Shown here: one piece after another, positions 29,229 to 37,555 of the stretch
How positions within the stretch are numbered: position 1 is the stretch's first letter
Layout of the letters: each line of letters starts with the position of its first letter
Origin: Propionibacteriaceae bacterium AM104-82
Lineage (GTDB): Bacteria; Actinomycetota; Actinomycetes; Propionibacteriales; Propionibacteriaceae
NCBI GenBank assembly: GCA_027658995.1
Contig: JAQDQK010000005.1
Location: 131,575 to 195,574 of the forward strand
Direction of reading: 5' to 3'
DNA: 64,000 nucleotides
Notes under the pieces: model-generated
The model's database searches: none
What the model was told of the DNA's origin: nothing
The model's input: only the letters and a program-made list of their open reading frames with translations
Made by a program: the position numbers and the translations under genes

Positions 29229-29453
29229 CTGTCTCTGCCCCGACGAGCCCGTCGACGGTGCCGCACCGGTTGGCGCCGTGCCGGTCCGGCTGCGGCTGGC
29301 GGGTTCACTGGGCGAGGCCGGTTGTTTTGTCGTCGGTTGCGCCAGGTGTGAACGCTCGAATCGGAGACGAGCGACGGATACTGCTCACCGCGAAACGGCA
29401 CAGGGGTGAGCGCGCCGCTGGCCGTAAGATCCTCGGAGGAGAAGGGAGCCTCG

Positions 29454-30623
29454 ATGGCGGAACTCGGACGGTGGACCCAAGGCATGCGCACGGGGCTCGG
29501 TGAGGACCCGACCCACGGAGCGGTCGTGCCTCCCATCTACCTGAGCACCAACTACACCTTCGAGGGCATCGGCGAGCCACGCGCCTACGACTACTCCCGC
29601 TCCGGCAACCCCACCCGTGACCAGCTCAACGACGCGATCGCCGTCCTCGAGGGCGGCGTCGGTGCGACCGCGGTGTCGACCGGGCTTGCCGCCATCACCC
29701 TGGTCGCCGAGGCGTTCGTGCCGAGCGGCCGACGTGTCGTCGTCCAGCACGATGCCTACGGCGGCACCTGGCGACTCTTCACGTTCCTCGCCGAGCAGGG
29801 CAGGCTCGAGGTCGACTTCGTCGACTTCAACGACGACGCCGCGCTCGGCGCCGCGCTCGACCGGTCCCCCGCCCTTGTCTGGATCGAGACGCCGTCCAAC
29901 CCGCTCCTGCGGATCACCGACATCCGCAAGGTCGCCGACGCCGCCCACGCCGTCGGTGCGATGGTCGCGGCGGACAACACGTTCCTCTCGCCGCTGTACC
30001 AGCGCCCGTTGGAGCACGGCGCCGACATCGTGGTGCACTCCACCACCAAGTTCATCAACGGGCACTCCGACGTCGTCGGTGGCGTCGCCGTCGCCGCGGC
30101 GCAGGACGTCCACGACCGGCTGCGGCTCTGGGCCAACGCCCTCGGCCTCACCGGCAGCGCCTTCGACGCCTACCTGACGCTGCGCGGGCTGCGCACCCTC
30201 GACGCCCGGATGCGCGTCCACACCGCCAACACCGAGGCCCTCGTCGACCTGCTGCGCGACCACCCCGCGGTCGCCACGCTGTACTACCCGGGGCTGCCGG
30301 AGCACCCGGGCCACGACGTCGCGGCCAGGCAGCAGACGGGCATGGGGTCGCTGCTCGGGCTCGAACTGCACGGAGGTCGCGCCGCCGCGGAGGCGTTCCT
30401 GGACGGGTTGCAGGTCTTCCACCTGGCCGAGTCCCTCGGCGGCGTGGAGTCTCTGATCTGTCACCCCGCGTCGATGACGCACGCGGGCATGACGCCCGAG
30501 GCGCGCGCCACCGCAGGCATCGGCGACGGGCTGCTGCGCCTCAGCGTCGGGGTCGAGTCGGCCGATGACCTGGTCGCCGTCGTCGGCGAGGCCCTTGATC
30601 GGGCTGCGCGGAGCCGGGGATAG
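29454..30623 (+). CDS. metB: cystathionine gamma-synthase/PLP-dependent trans-sulfuration enzyme
   Basis: The 389-residue enzyme belongs to the Cys/Met metabolism PLP family. It shows STNYTFEGIGEPRAYDYSRSG and NPTRDQLNDAI (substrate and phosphate binding), VSTGLAAI, ADNTFLSPL and VHSTTKFINGHSDVVGG with the Schiff-base Lys (about 199). It probably makes cystathionine from an O-acylhomoserine and cysteine; cystathionine gamma-lyase is the alternative. The ATG at 29454 follows GGAGAAGGGAG. The next gene starts two bases after its stop. Confidence 0.85.
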   Translation: MAELGRWTQGMRTGLGEDPTHGAVVPPIYLSTNYTFEGIGEPRAYDYSRSGNPTRDQLNDAIAVLEGGVGATAVSTGLAAITLVAEAFVPSGRRVVVQHDAYGGTWRLFTFLAEQGRLEVDFVDFNDDAALGAALDRSPALVWIETPSNPLLRITDIRKVADAAHAVGAMVAADNTFLSPLYQRPLEHGADIVVHSTTKFINGHSDVVGGVAVAAAQDVHDRLRLWANALGLTGSAFDAYLTLRGLRTLDARMRVHTANTEALVDLLRDHPAVATLYYPGLPEHPGHDVAARQQTGMGSLLGLELHGGRAAAEAFLDGLQVFHLAESLGGVESLICHPASMTHAGMTPEARATAGIGDGLLRLSVGVESADDLVAVVGEALDRAARSRG

Positions 30624-30625
30624 CC

Positions 30626-31033
30626 ATGATCGACCTGTCGCTCGCGCTCGAACCGAGGTCGGCAGGGTTGGCCTGGCGCCCTGCCGACGGGGACCGGTTC
30701 GCCGTCACCCGCACCGAGATGCTCGACGATGTCTTCCACCTGGCCGACATGGTCGTCGAGGCGCGTCGGCTGGAGACGGGCACCATCTTCGCGTTCAACG
30801 GCACCACCGAGTGGGCGCTGGACTCGGTCGCGCAGGACGACACCGTCTGGCTGCCGTCGGAACGCCAGTTGCGCGAGGCGCTCGCCGAGCGGTTCGCATC
30901 GCTGCGGCGCGAGGCCGACGGGTTCGTCGTGACGCTCGACGACGGGTCGACGCACGGCGACCCCGAGCCGGAGAACGCCTACGGGCGGGCGCTCCTGGCG
31001 ACGCTGACACCGCCTCATGATCCGGCACAGTAG
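30626..31033 (+). CDS. conserved actinobacterial protein of unknown function
   Basis: The 135-residue soluble protein has DGDRFAVTRTEMLDDVFHLA, then FAFNGTTEWALDSVAQDD and a short acidic C-terminus. Proteins with this NGTTEWALDSV motif are common in actinobacteria and are often named CpaE by automatic annotation, but there is no P-loop and no ATPase motif here, so that name is not supported. It starts two bases after metB and is followed nine bases later by the DUF4032 gene. Confidence 0.75.
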   Translation: MIDLSLALEPRSAGLAWRPADGDRFAVTRTEMLDDVFHLADMVVEARRLETGTIFAFNGTTEWALDSVAQDDTVWLPSERQLREALAERFASLRREADGFVVTLDDGSTHGDPEPENAYGRALLATLTPPHDPAQ

Positions 31034-31042
31034 GCTGGGGCC

Positions 31043-32437
31043 GTGCCCAGATTCCTCGCCGCCAAGCCCGATGCCGACCTGATCCGGCTTCCGTGGCAGC
31101 TGCCGCTGGCGGAATGGCCGACGAACCATCTCGTCGCCCTCCCGCGAGGCATCTCGCGCCACGTCGTGCGCTTCCTGCAGGTCGGCGACGACATCCTCGC
31201 GGCGAAGGAGATCCTCGAGGAGGTCGCCGTCCAGGAGTACCGCCTGCTGACCGAGTTGAAGCGCCTCGGGGTGCCCTCCGTCGAGCCGATCGGCGTCGTG
31301 ATGGGGCGCGTCGACGCCGATGGCGACCCGCTCGACCCGGTGCTGCTGACAAGGCACCTGCCGTTCTCGCTCCCCTACCGCTCGCTGTTCTACCCCGGCG
31401 TCAAGCACGAGACGGTCAACCGTCTACTCGACGCGATGGTCGTGCTGTTCGCGCGGCTGCACCTGACCGGCTTCTACTGGGGCGACGTGTCGCTGTCCAA
31501 CATCCTGTTCCGACGCGATGCGGGCGAGTTCGCCGCCTACCTCGTCGACGCCGAGACCGGCGAACTGCACGACCAACTCACCGACGGTCAGCGTCGCCAC
31601 GACCTGCAGATCGCCCGCACCAACCTGTTCGGCGAGTTCCTCGACCTCGAGGCGGGCGGCATCCTCGACCCGTCGCTGAACCCCGAATGGCTCGTCAACA
31701 CCATCGAGGAGCGCTACCACCAGTTGTGGGCTGAACTGACCGGCGTCGAGGAGTTCGACGAGTCCGAGATGTACCGGCTGGAGGGCCGCGTCCGGCGGCT
31801 CAACGCGTTGGGCTTCGACGTCGCCGAGATCGACGTGGACGCCTCACCGGATGGTCGCACCATCAAGATGCGCCCGAAGGTCGTCGACGCCGGCCACCAC
31901 ACCCGACGGCTGATGCGGCTCACCGGCCTCGACGCCGAGGAGCACCAGGCCCGTCGCCTGCTCAACGACATGGACACGTTCCGCGCCAAGTACGCCCCGC
32001 ACGTGGCCGAGTCCGTCGCCGCGCACAAGTGGCTGGTCGAGGTGTTCGAGCCCGCCGTCAACCGGATCCCCGCGCACCTCAGGAGCAAGCGCGACGCGGC
32101 CCAGTTCTTCCACGAGGTGCTCGACTACCGCTGGTACCAGTCGCAGCGCGAGAACCGTGAGGTGCCGACCCCGGAGGCGGCGAGTGGCTACATCAACGAG
32201 ATCCTGACGACACTGCCCGACGAGCAGATGGGCGACCTTGAACCGGTCACCGGCGAACTGGTCGACAAGTACGACCCGTCGAAGGGCTACGTCGACCCGG
32301 ACGACGAGGACAAGCCCTACGACCCGTGGGAAGACGAGGCGAACGCCCCCGACGTCCCCGTGATGCAGGGCCTCGACATCGCCGCGCTGCGCGCAAAGGC
32401 CGCCGCGAAGGCGGAGGCAAAGGCCAAGAAGGGCTGA
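31043..32437 (+). CDS. DUF4032 protein with a kinase-like fold
   Basis: The 464-residue protein has an N-terminal kinase-like region. Its motifs are LAAKEI (possible lysine strand), LHLTGFYWGDVSLSNILF (catalytic loop, Asp and Asn present) and YLVDAETGE (metal-binding Asp). This is the lipopolysaccharide-kinase-like layout of DUF4032. The second half is the actinobacterial domain, ending in a Lys/Ala-rich tail. It may phosphorylate a small molecule or protein; the substrate is unknown. The GTG start is supported by TAGGCT at 31031-31036, six bases upstream (leaderless), so it may have its own promoter inside the preceding gene's end. Confidence 0.8.
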   Translation: MPRFLAAKPDADLIRLPWQLPLAEWPTNHLVALPRGISRHVVRFLQVGDDILAAKEILEEVAVQEYRLLTELKRLGVPSVEPIGVVMGRVDADGDPLDPVLLTRHLPFSLPYRSLFYPGVKHETVNRLLDAMVVLFARLHLTGFYWGDVSLSNILFRRDAGEFAAYLVDAETGELHDQLTDGQRRHDLQIARTNLFGEFLDLEAGGILDPSLNPEWLVNTIEERYHQLWAELTGVEEFDESEMYRLEGRVRRLNALGFDVAEIDVDASPDGRTIKMRPKVVDAGHHTRRLMRLTGLDAEEHQARRLLNDMDTFRAKYAPHVAESVAAHKWLVEVFEPAVNRIPAHLRSKRDAAQFFHEVLDYRWYQSQRENREVPTPEAASGYINEILTTLPDEQMGDLEPVTGELVDKYDPSKGYVDPDDEDKPYDPWEDEANAPDVPVMQGLDIAALRAKAAAKAEAKAKKG

Positions 32438-32553
32438 CGGCGCCCCGATCTGGTGTGGGCCCCCGCGGCGTGCTGTGGCGTCGGGCGGGTCGGGACTCAT
32501 CGCCGGGCCGCCGAGCGCTCGGGCCCGAAGCGAAACCGATCTTGTCCCGGTTC

Positions 32554-32584
32554 TTGACCCTCACACGGTGTGAGGCACCAAGGT
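32554..32584 (+). promoter_or_regulatory. MerR-type promoter with 19-bp spacer and palindromic operator
   Basis: TTGACC (32554-32559) and CAAGGT (32579-32584) are separated by 19 bp, the elongated spacing of MerR-controlled promoters. The spacer region holds the perfect palindrome CCTCACACGGTGTGAGG (32559-32575). The -10 ends seven bases before ATG 32592, so the message is predicted to be leaderless. Confidence 0.75.
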
Positions 32585-32591
32585 GGTGTCC

Positions 32592-33422
32592 ATGACGACG
32601 ACCCAGCACCTCACGATCGGTGAGTTCTCGTCCCTCAGCCGGATCAGCATCCGGATGTTGAGGCACTACGACGAGCACGGCCTGCTGCGCCCCGACTCGG
32701 TCGATCCGGCGACCGGCTACCGCCGCTACCTGCCGGGGCAACTGGCCGACGCGGCGCAGATCCGGCGACTCCGCGACGTGGGGTTCTCGGTCTCCGCCAT
32801 CGCCGCCGTGATCGCGACGGCGGACGAGGAAGCCTATCGACGCGCCCTCACCCTGCAGCGCGCCAGCCTGCTGCGTGAGCGCGACGGCGTCGAGGAACGG
32901 CTCGTCCTCATCGACCAACTCATCCGTTCTAAGGAGAACGCCATGGACGCCATCACCGTGTCCCACACCACCATCCCCGCCGCCCGCGTCGTCGCGCTGC
33001 GGGGCGTCATCCCCACCTACACCGACGAGGGGCTGCTCTGGCAGCGCTTCATGCCCGAACTGGGCAGGCAGTCGGTCCAGCCGATCGGACCCGGCGGCGT
33101 GATCGAGCACGACGGCGAGTACCGCGAGTCGGATCCGGACGTCTCCGTCTGGGTACCCGTCGGCGCCGACGTGACGGTCGAGGAACCGCTGGAGATCATC
33201 GACCTGCCCGAACAGGCGGCCGTGGTCGCCACGGTCGTCGGCCCATACTCGCTGATCACCGAGGCCCACACCCGGATCGCCGAGTACGCGCAGGCAAACG
33301 ACCTGACGCTCGCCGACGGCGGCCCGGACGCCCCGATCGGCGACCGGAACCGGAACCGTTACCTGACCGAGCCGGGCACGCCCAGCGACCCGGTCACCGA
33401 GGTGATCATGCCGTTGGCCTGA
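32592..33422 (+). CDS. MerR family regulator with GyrI-like effector domain (BmrR type)
   Basis: The 276-residue protein has an N-terminal winged helix (LTIGEFSSLSRISIRMLRHY, then GYRRYLPGQL) and a dimerisation helix (about 75-115). A C-terminal GyrI/SOUL-like effector-binding domain follows (about 120-276: ARVVALRGVIPTYTDEG, SDPDVSVWVPV, AAVVATVVGPY). It would sense lipophilic cations or similar drugs. The nearest promoter is its own, so it may be autoregulated or control a gene elsewhere. A GTG at 32583 is an alternative start, but the leaderless spacing favours ATG 32592. Confidence 0.88.
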   Translation: MTTTQHLTIGEFSSLSRISIRMLRHYDEHGLLRPDSVDPATGYRRYLPGQLADAAQIRRLRDVGFSVSAIAAVIATADEEAYRRALTLQRASLLRERDGVEERLVLIDQLIRSKENAMDAITVSHTTIPAARVVALRGVIPTYTDEGLLWQRFMPELGRQSVQPIGPGGVIEHDGEYRESDPDVSVWVPVGADVTVEEPLEIIDLPEQAAVVATVVGPYSLITEAHTRIAEYAQANDLTLADGGPDAPIGDRNRNRYLTEPGTPSDPVTEVIMPLA

Positions 33423-33431
33423 CGGCGAACG

Positions 33432-33457
33432 GCGCGGGGCGCTCCGGCGCCCCGCGC
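33432..33457 (+). terminator. terminator after the MerR gene
   Basis: GCGCGGGGCGC (33432-33442) and GCGCCCCGCGC (33447-33457) form a perfect 11-bp stem with the loop TCCG, ten bases after the stop. Confidence 0.8.
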
Positions 33458-33462
33458 TGACC

Positions 33463-34525
33463 GTCGATTGGGCCATCAAGGACGCGCCAGCGGACTTCCT
33501 CGGTCACCGCCGATTGAGCCATGAAGGACGCGACAGCGGACTTCATCGGTCGAAATCAACGCGACGACCCCACCCACTCGACCCCGATCCTGCACCGTGC
33601 GCCAGAGGTTTCGACGCACCAGCAGGCGACTGCGTCGCCGCGGCTGGCTCAACCAGCAGCCGCCGATTGAGCCATGAAGGACGCGGCAGCGGACTTGATC
33701 GGTCACCGCCGATTGAGCCATGAAGGACGCGGCAGCGGACTTCATCGGTCGAAATCAACGCGACGACCCCACCCACTCGACCCCGATCCTGCACCGTGCC
33801 CAAGAGGTTTCGACACAGCAGCGGGCGACTCCGTCGCCGCGGCTGGCACCCGCCGATTGAGCCATCAAGGACGCGGCAGCGGACTTCAACGGTCACCGCC
33901 GATTGAGCCATGAAGGACGCGGCAGCGGACTTCATCGGTCACCGCCGATTGAGCCATGAAGGACGCGACAGCGGACTTCATCGGTCGAAATCAACGCGAC
34001 GACCCCACCCACTCGACCCAAGTTCCCAGCACCGTGCCCCAGAGGTTTCGACGCACCAGCGGGCGACTCCGTCGCCGCGGCTGGCTCAACCAGCGAACCC
34101 ACCGTGCGCCAGAGGCTTCGACACAGCAGCAGGCGACTCCGTCGCCGCGGCTGGCACCCGCCGATTGAGCCATGAAAGACGCAGCAGCGGACTTCATCGG
34201 GAACCGCCGATTGAGCCATGAAGGACGCGGTAGCGGACTTCATCGGTCGAAATCACCCCGAGGACACCCGCCGACCCAACCCTAGGACCCTGCACCGGGC
34301 GCCAGAGGTTTCGACGCAGCAGCAGGCGACTCCGTCGCCGCGGCTGGCTCAACCAGCGAACCCACCGTGCGCCAGAGGGTTCGACACAGCAGCAGGCGAC
34401 TCCGTCGCCCGCGGCTGGCTCAACCAGCGAACCCACCGTGCGCCAGAGGTTTCGACGCAGCAGCAGGCGACTCCGTCGCCGCGGCTGGCTCAACCAGCGA
34501 ACCCGCCGTGCGCCTAAGAGATGCG
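33463..34525. repeat. intergenic array of two-module repeats (array 1)
   Basis: Module A is about 46 bp (CCGCCGATTGAGCCATGAAG ... GCGGACTTCATCGG) and occurs about nine times, sometimes in tandem with a 46-bp period (33662/33708, 33897/33943, 34159/34205). It contains ATGAAG...CTTCAT as an inverted pair. Module B is about 100 bp. It begins TCGAAATC, includes CACCGTGCGCCAGAGGTTTC and ends with the hairpin GGCGACTCCGTCGCC and GCGGCTGGC. It occurs about four times in full and several times shortened. The array fills the whole 1.1-kb convergent gap between the MerR gene and the glycerate kinase gene. All A units have the same orientation. No protein is supported here, although frames are open on both strands. 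Confidence 0.92.
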
Positions 34526-34558
34526 ACACGGCACGCGGCTTGGTCAGTGGCGCTTGGC

Positions 34559-35659
34559 TCAACCCTCCTGTTGGGCGGCGAGTTCAGACCCCGCGACCTC
34601 GAGCCAGCGCGCCGGGTCCGACATCGCCGCCTCGGCGCCGCCCGCCAGCGCTGTCAGCGACCGGGTTGCCGAGAACGCCGACACGTCCGCGTCGTCGGTG
34701 ATCCTGCCCGCGATCAGGGCGACCGTCACCCCTGCATCCACGGCCTGGTGGGCGACGAAGCCCGGCACCTTGCCCTGGGCGGACTGCGCGTCGAAGCTCC
34801 CCTCCCCCGTGATCACATGGTCGGCGCCCGCGATCGCCTCGCCGAGTCCGATCAACCGGGCGACCTCGGGAGCGCCGGGCACCAACTCCGCGCCCCAGGC
34901 GAGCAGCGCGAAACCGCTTCCTCCGGCGGCTCCGGCACCACCAGTCTCGGGGTCGGCGGGCAGCAGCGGGGCGAGGTGCGCGAGTGCCTGGTCGGCCGCA
35001 CCGATCTCACCCTCGGCGAGTCCCTTCTGCGGTCCGAAGATCGCGGCGGCGCCCATTGCCCCGAGCAGCGGGTTCCGCACGTCGCTCAGCACGACAACTC
35101 CCTCGGGCGGCAGCGGCGCCAGGTGGGTGAAGTCCACCTCGACGACGTCGGGAACGCCGCGCAGCCCCGGGCGGACCTGCCGTCCGTCGCCGTCGAGGAA
35201 GCGTCCCCCGAGCGCCGTGAGCAGGCCGACGCCCCCGTCGGTCGAGGACGACGAGCCGATCCCCAGCGCCAGCCGACGCACCCCTTGGGCCAGCGCGGCG
35301 GCGATCGCCTGACCGAAGCCGAAGGTGTCGGCGTCGAACGGGGCACGCCGCTCCCCCAGCAACTCGATGCCGGAGGTGGACGCAAGTTCGACGACGCCCG
35401 TCCCGTCGGGAAGCAGCAGCCAGGAGGAGTCGATGTCGTGGCCCTCGGGTCCGCGCACCGTCACCGGCATCAGGCTGGAACCGTCGACCGCCGCCGCGAA
35501 GGCGCTGACCGTCCCCTCGCCGCCGTCGGCCATGGGGCGGAGCACGAGGTCGTCGCCGGGGCGGGCCGAGCGCCATCCTGCCGCGATCCGGGCAGCGGCC
35601 TGAGCGGCGTCGATGGAGCCCTTGAAGCTGTCGACCGCGACCACGACCCGGCTGTTCAT
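34559..35659 (-). CDS. glycerate kinase (GarK/GlxK family)
   Basis: The 366-residue protein starts MNSRVVVAVDSFKGS. It has the family motifs PMADGGEGT, VELASTSGIELL, GIGSSSSTDGGVGLLTALG, LSDVRNPLLG with FGPQKG, and ITGEGSFDAQSAQGK. It phosphorylates D-glycerate, usually at position 2, giving 2-phosphoglycerate for glycolysis. Its ATG shares one base with the LacI stop (TGATG), so the two are translationally coupled. It is the last gene of the LacI-controlled operon. Its product suggests the operon ends in glycerate. Confidence 0.93.
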   Translation of the reverse strand: MNSRVVVAVDSFKGSIDAAQAAARIAAGWRSARPGDDLVLRPMADGGEGTVSAFAAAVDGSSLMPVTVRGPEGHDIDSSWLLLPDGTGVVELASTSGIELLGERRAPFDADTFGFGQAIAAALAQGVRRLALGIGSSSSTDGGVGLLTALGGRFLDGDGRQVRPGLRGVPDVVEVDFTHLAPLPPEGVVVLSDVRNPLLGAMGAAAIFGPQKGLAEGEIGAADQALAHLAPLLPADPETGGAGAAGGSGFALLAWGAELVPGAPEVARLIGLGEAIAGADHVITGEGSFDAQSAQGKVPGFVAHQAVDAGVTVALIAGRITDDADVSAFSATRSLTALAGGAEAAMSDPARWLEVAGSELAAQQEG

Positions 35660-36678
35660 CAGAGGCCCGGGGTCGACTCGCGGACCTGGACGCTGACCGG
35701 CAGCGACGCCGCGTCCGGGCTCCACTCGGGGTCGACCGCGGCGCGCAACGCCTCCGAGCCGACCGCCTGCAGCGGCACGTGGACCGACGTCAGGTTGGGG
35801 GTGACGTCCCTGCTGGAGGGCACGTCGTCGAAGCCCGCGACGGCGACGTCGGCGCCCACCGAGCGTCCGGCCTCGCGCAGCGCCACGAGCGCTCCGAGTG
35901 CCACCACGTCGGTGACCCCGAACACCACGGTGCCCTGCTGCACGCCATCAGCGAGCGCCGCCGCCATGGCACGGTGCCCTGCCTCGCGGGTCAGCCCGTC
36001 GCGGTAGATCCGCGATACGGACCCGCCCGCCCGCTCGAACCCTGCGCGGAAGCCCGCGATGCGGTCGTCGCTGGTCACGATGCCGCCGTCGGCGGCGAGC
36101 ACGATGCTTCGCCGGTACCCGAGCGCGGCCATCGCCTCGCCGAGCGCCTGTGCGCCGCCGTGGTTGTCGACGCGCACCGATCTCAGGTCGGGGGCCCCTC
36201 CGCCGATCGCGACGGCACGACCGCCAGCGGCCTCCAGCAGGGCCAGTTCCGTCTTCAGTTCGGACGGATCGCCGTCTGTGGTGCGCGACGCCGCGAGGAT
36301 CAGGCCGCGGGGACGTTGGCCGCGCAGTTCGCGGACGGCCCTGATCTCACGGCACGGGTCACGGTCGGTCATGGCGATGTTGACCATCAGGCCCAGTTCC
36401 TCGGCGGCGTTGGCCACGCCGACGGCGATCTCGCCGAAGTAGGGGTCGGCGATGTCTGCCACCAGGAGCGCGACGGTCGCCGAGGTGCCCTTGGCGGTGG
36501 CCTGCGCGGAGCGGTTGGCGGTGTAGCCGAGTTCCGCCGCAGCGGCCTGCACCTTCTCCCGGTACGAGTCCGCGACGGCGCGGGTCGAGCCGTTCAGGAC
36601 CCGCGACGCGGTCGCGAGGGAGACCTGCGCGAGCCGGGCGACGTCGTGCAGGGTGGCGTTTCTGGGCGGTTGACTCAC
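35659..36678 (-). CDS. LacI family transcriptional regulator
   Basis: The 339-residue protein has an N-terminal helix-turn-helix ATLHDVARLAQVSLATASRV with hinge AELGYTANRSAQATAKG, and a PBP-like effector domain (VALLVADIADPYFGEIAVGV; VFGVTDVVALGALVALREAG; VAGFDDVPSSRDVTPNLTSV). I chose GTG 36678. It puts the HTH close to the N-terminus, avoids a long overlap with the upstream gene, and has TAGAAT (36691-36686) seven bases upstream, a likely internal leaderless promoter. The probable operator is at 39956-39973 before the first gene of the operon. Confidence 0.9.
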   Translation of the reverse strand: MSQPPRNATLHDVARLAQVSLATASRVLNGSTRAVADSYREKVQAAAAELGYTANRSAQATAKGTSATVALLVADIADPYFGEIAVGVANAAEELGLMVNIAMTDRDPCREIRAVRELRGQRPRGLILAASRTTDGDPSELKTELALLEAAGGRAVAIGGGAPDLRSVRVDNHGGAQALGEAMAALGYRRSIVLAADGGIVTSDDRIAGFRAGFERAGGSVSRIYRDGLTREAGHRAMAAALADGVQQGTVVFGVTDVVALGALVALREAGRSVGADVAVAGFDDVPSSRDVTPNLTSVHVPLQAVGSEALRAAVDPEWSPDAASLPVSVQVRESTPGL

Positions 36679-36688
36679 GGCACAGATT

Positions 36689-37555
36689 CTAGGGGGCCAG
36701 GTACGGCTGCACGGTCGTTGCGAAGCTCTGCGCGGTCCGGGCGACCACGTCCCCAAACGGCGCGCTCCACACGTCCGCGTTGAAGATCTCGACCTCCACG
36801 TCGCGCGCGTAGCCCGTTGCCTCGACGGCGCGGGTGAAGGCGGCGAAGTCGATCACGCCGTCGCCCGGGTAATGGCGCGACAGCAGCACGTCTTGCGGCA
36901 GGGGCGTCGCCCAGTCGCAGACCTGGTAGGTCGCGAGCCGTCCCTCCGTCCCCGCCCGGGCGACCTGCGCGAGCGCGTCGGGATCCCACCACAGGTGGAA
37001 GGTGTCGACGGTCACGCCGACCACCTCGGGGGCGAAGTCGCGGCACAGGTCGAGCGCCAACCCGAGCGTCGGCACGACGCACCGGTCGGAGGCGAACATC
37101 GGGTGCAGCGGTTCGACGGCGAGCGTCACGCCCGCCGCCTCCGCGGCCGGGGCCAACTCCTCAAGCGCCGAACGGACCCGGTCGCGTGCCCCGTCGAGGT
37201 CGCGCGAGCCCGCGGGCAGGCCTCCCGCCACCAGGACCAGGACCGCCTCGGAGCCGTCGGCGCCCGCCGCGGCGAGGGTCGCGGTCTCGTCGATGGCGCG
37301 CCTGTTGTCCTCCAGCGAGGCGCGTCGCGCCGGCCCCTCCGGCAGCGTGAAGAACCCGCCCCGGCAGTAGGTCGACATCCGCAGCCCGGAGTCGCGCAGT
37401 TGGCGGGCCGCGGTCTCGAGGCCGACGTCGGCGACCGGCTCGCGCCACAGCCCGATCGATTCGATGCCCGCCGACGCCGTCACCTCGAGCGCGGTCGGGA
37501 GGTCGGCGTACTTGATGGTGGCCTGGTTGATCGACAGGCGGGGCGTGCCGGTCAT
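36689..37555 (-). CDS. TIM-barrel sugar phosphate isomerase/epimerase
   Basis: The 288-residue protein is of the xylose-isomerase-like TIM-barrel type. It has LSINQATIKYADLPTALEVT (strand 1), GIESIGLWREPVAD, STYCRGGFF, LAVEPLHPMF (metal Glu), VGVTVDTFHLWWDP (Asp/His), YQVCDWATPLP and DVEVEIFNADVW (terminal Glu). It starts at ATG 37555, overlapping the DUF993 stop by four bases. Enzymes of this type interconvert keto- or inosose-like sugars. The substrate is probably linked to the oxidoreductase at 38763. Confidence 0.85.
   Translation of the reverse strand: MTGTPRLSINQATIKYADLPTALEVTASAGIESIGLWREPVADVGLETAARQLRDSGLRMSTYCRGGFFTLPEGPARRASLEDNRRAIDETATLAAAGADGSEAVLVLVAGGLPAGSRDLDGARDRVRSALEELAPAAEAAGVTLAVEPLHPMFASDRCVVPTLGLALDLCRDFAPEVVGVTVDTFHLWWDPDALAQVARAGTEGRLATYQVCDWATPLPQDVLLSRHYPGDGVIDFAAFTRAVEATGYARDVEVEIFNADVWSAPFGDVVARTAQSFATTVQPYLAP

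Noticed and set aside
30626..31033. Pilus assembly protein CpaE
   Set aside because: The name is commonly attached to this family, but the protein lacks the ATPase motifs of CpaE and no pilus genes are nearby.
33463..34525. CRISPR array
   Set aside because: Units are not short identical repeats with unique spacers; the sequence between A modules is itself repeated (module B), and no cas genes are present.
33463..34562. Small proteins encoded by the repeat array (frames are open on both strands)
   Set aside because: The frames are open only because the repeats are GC-rich and periodic. Predicted peptides are repetitive with no ribosome-binding sites.
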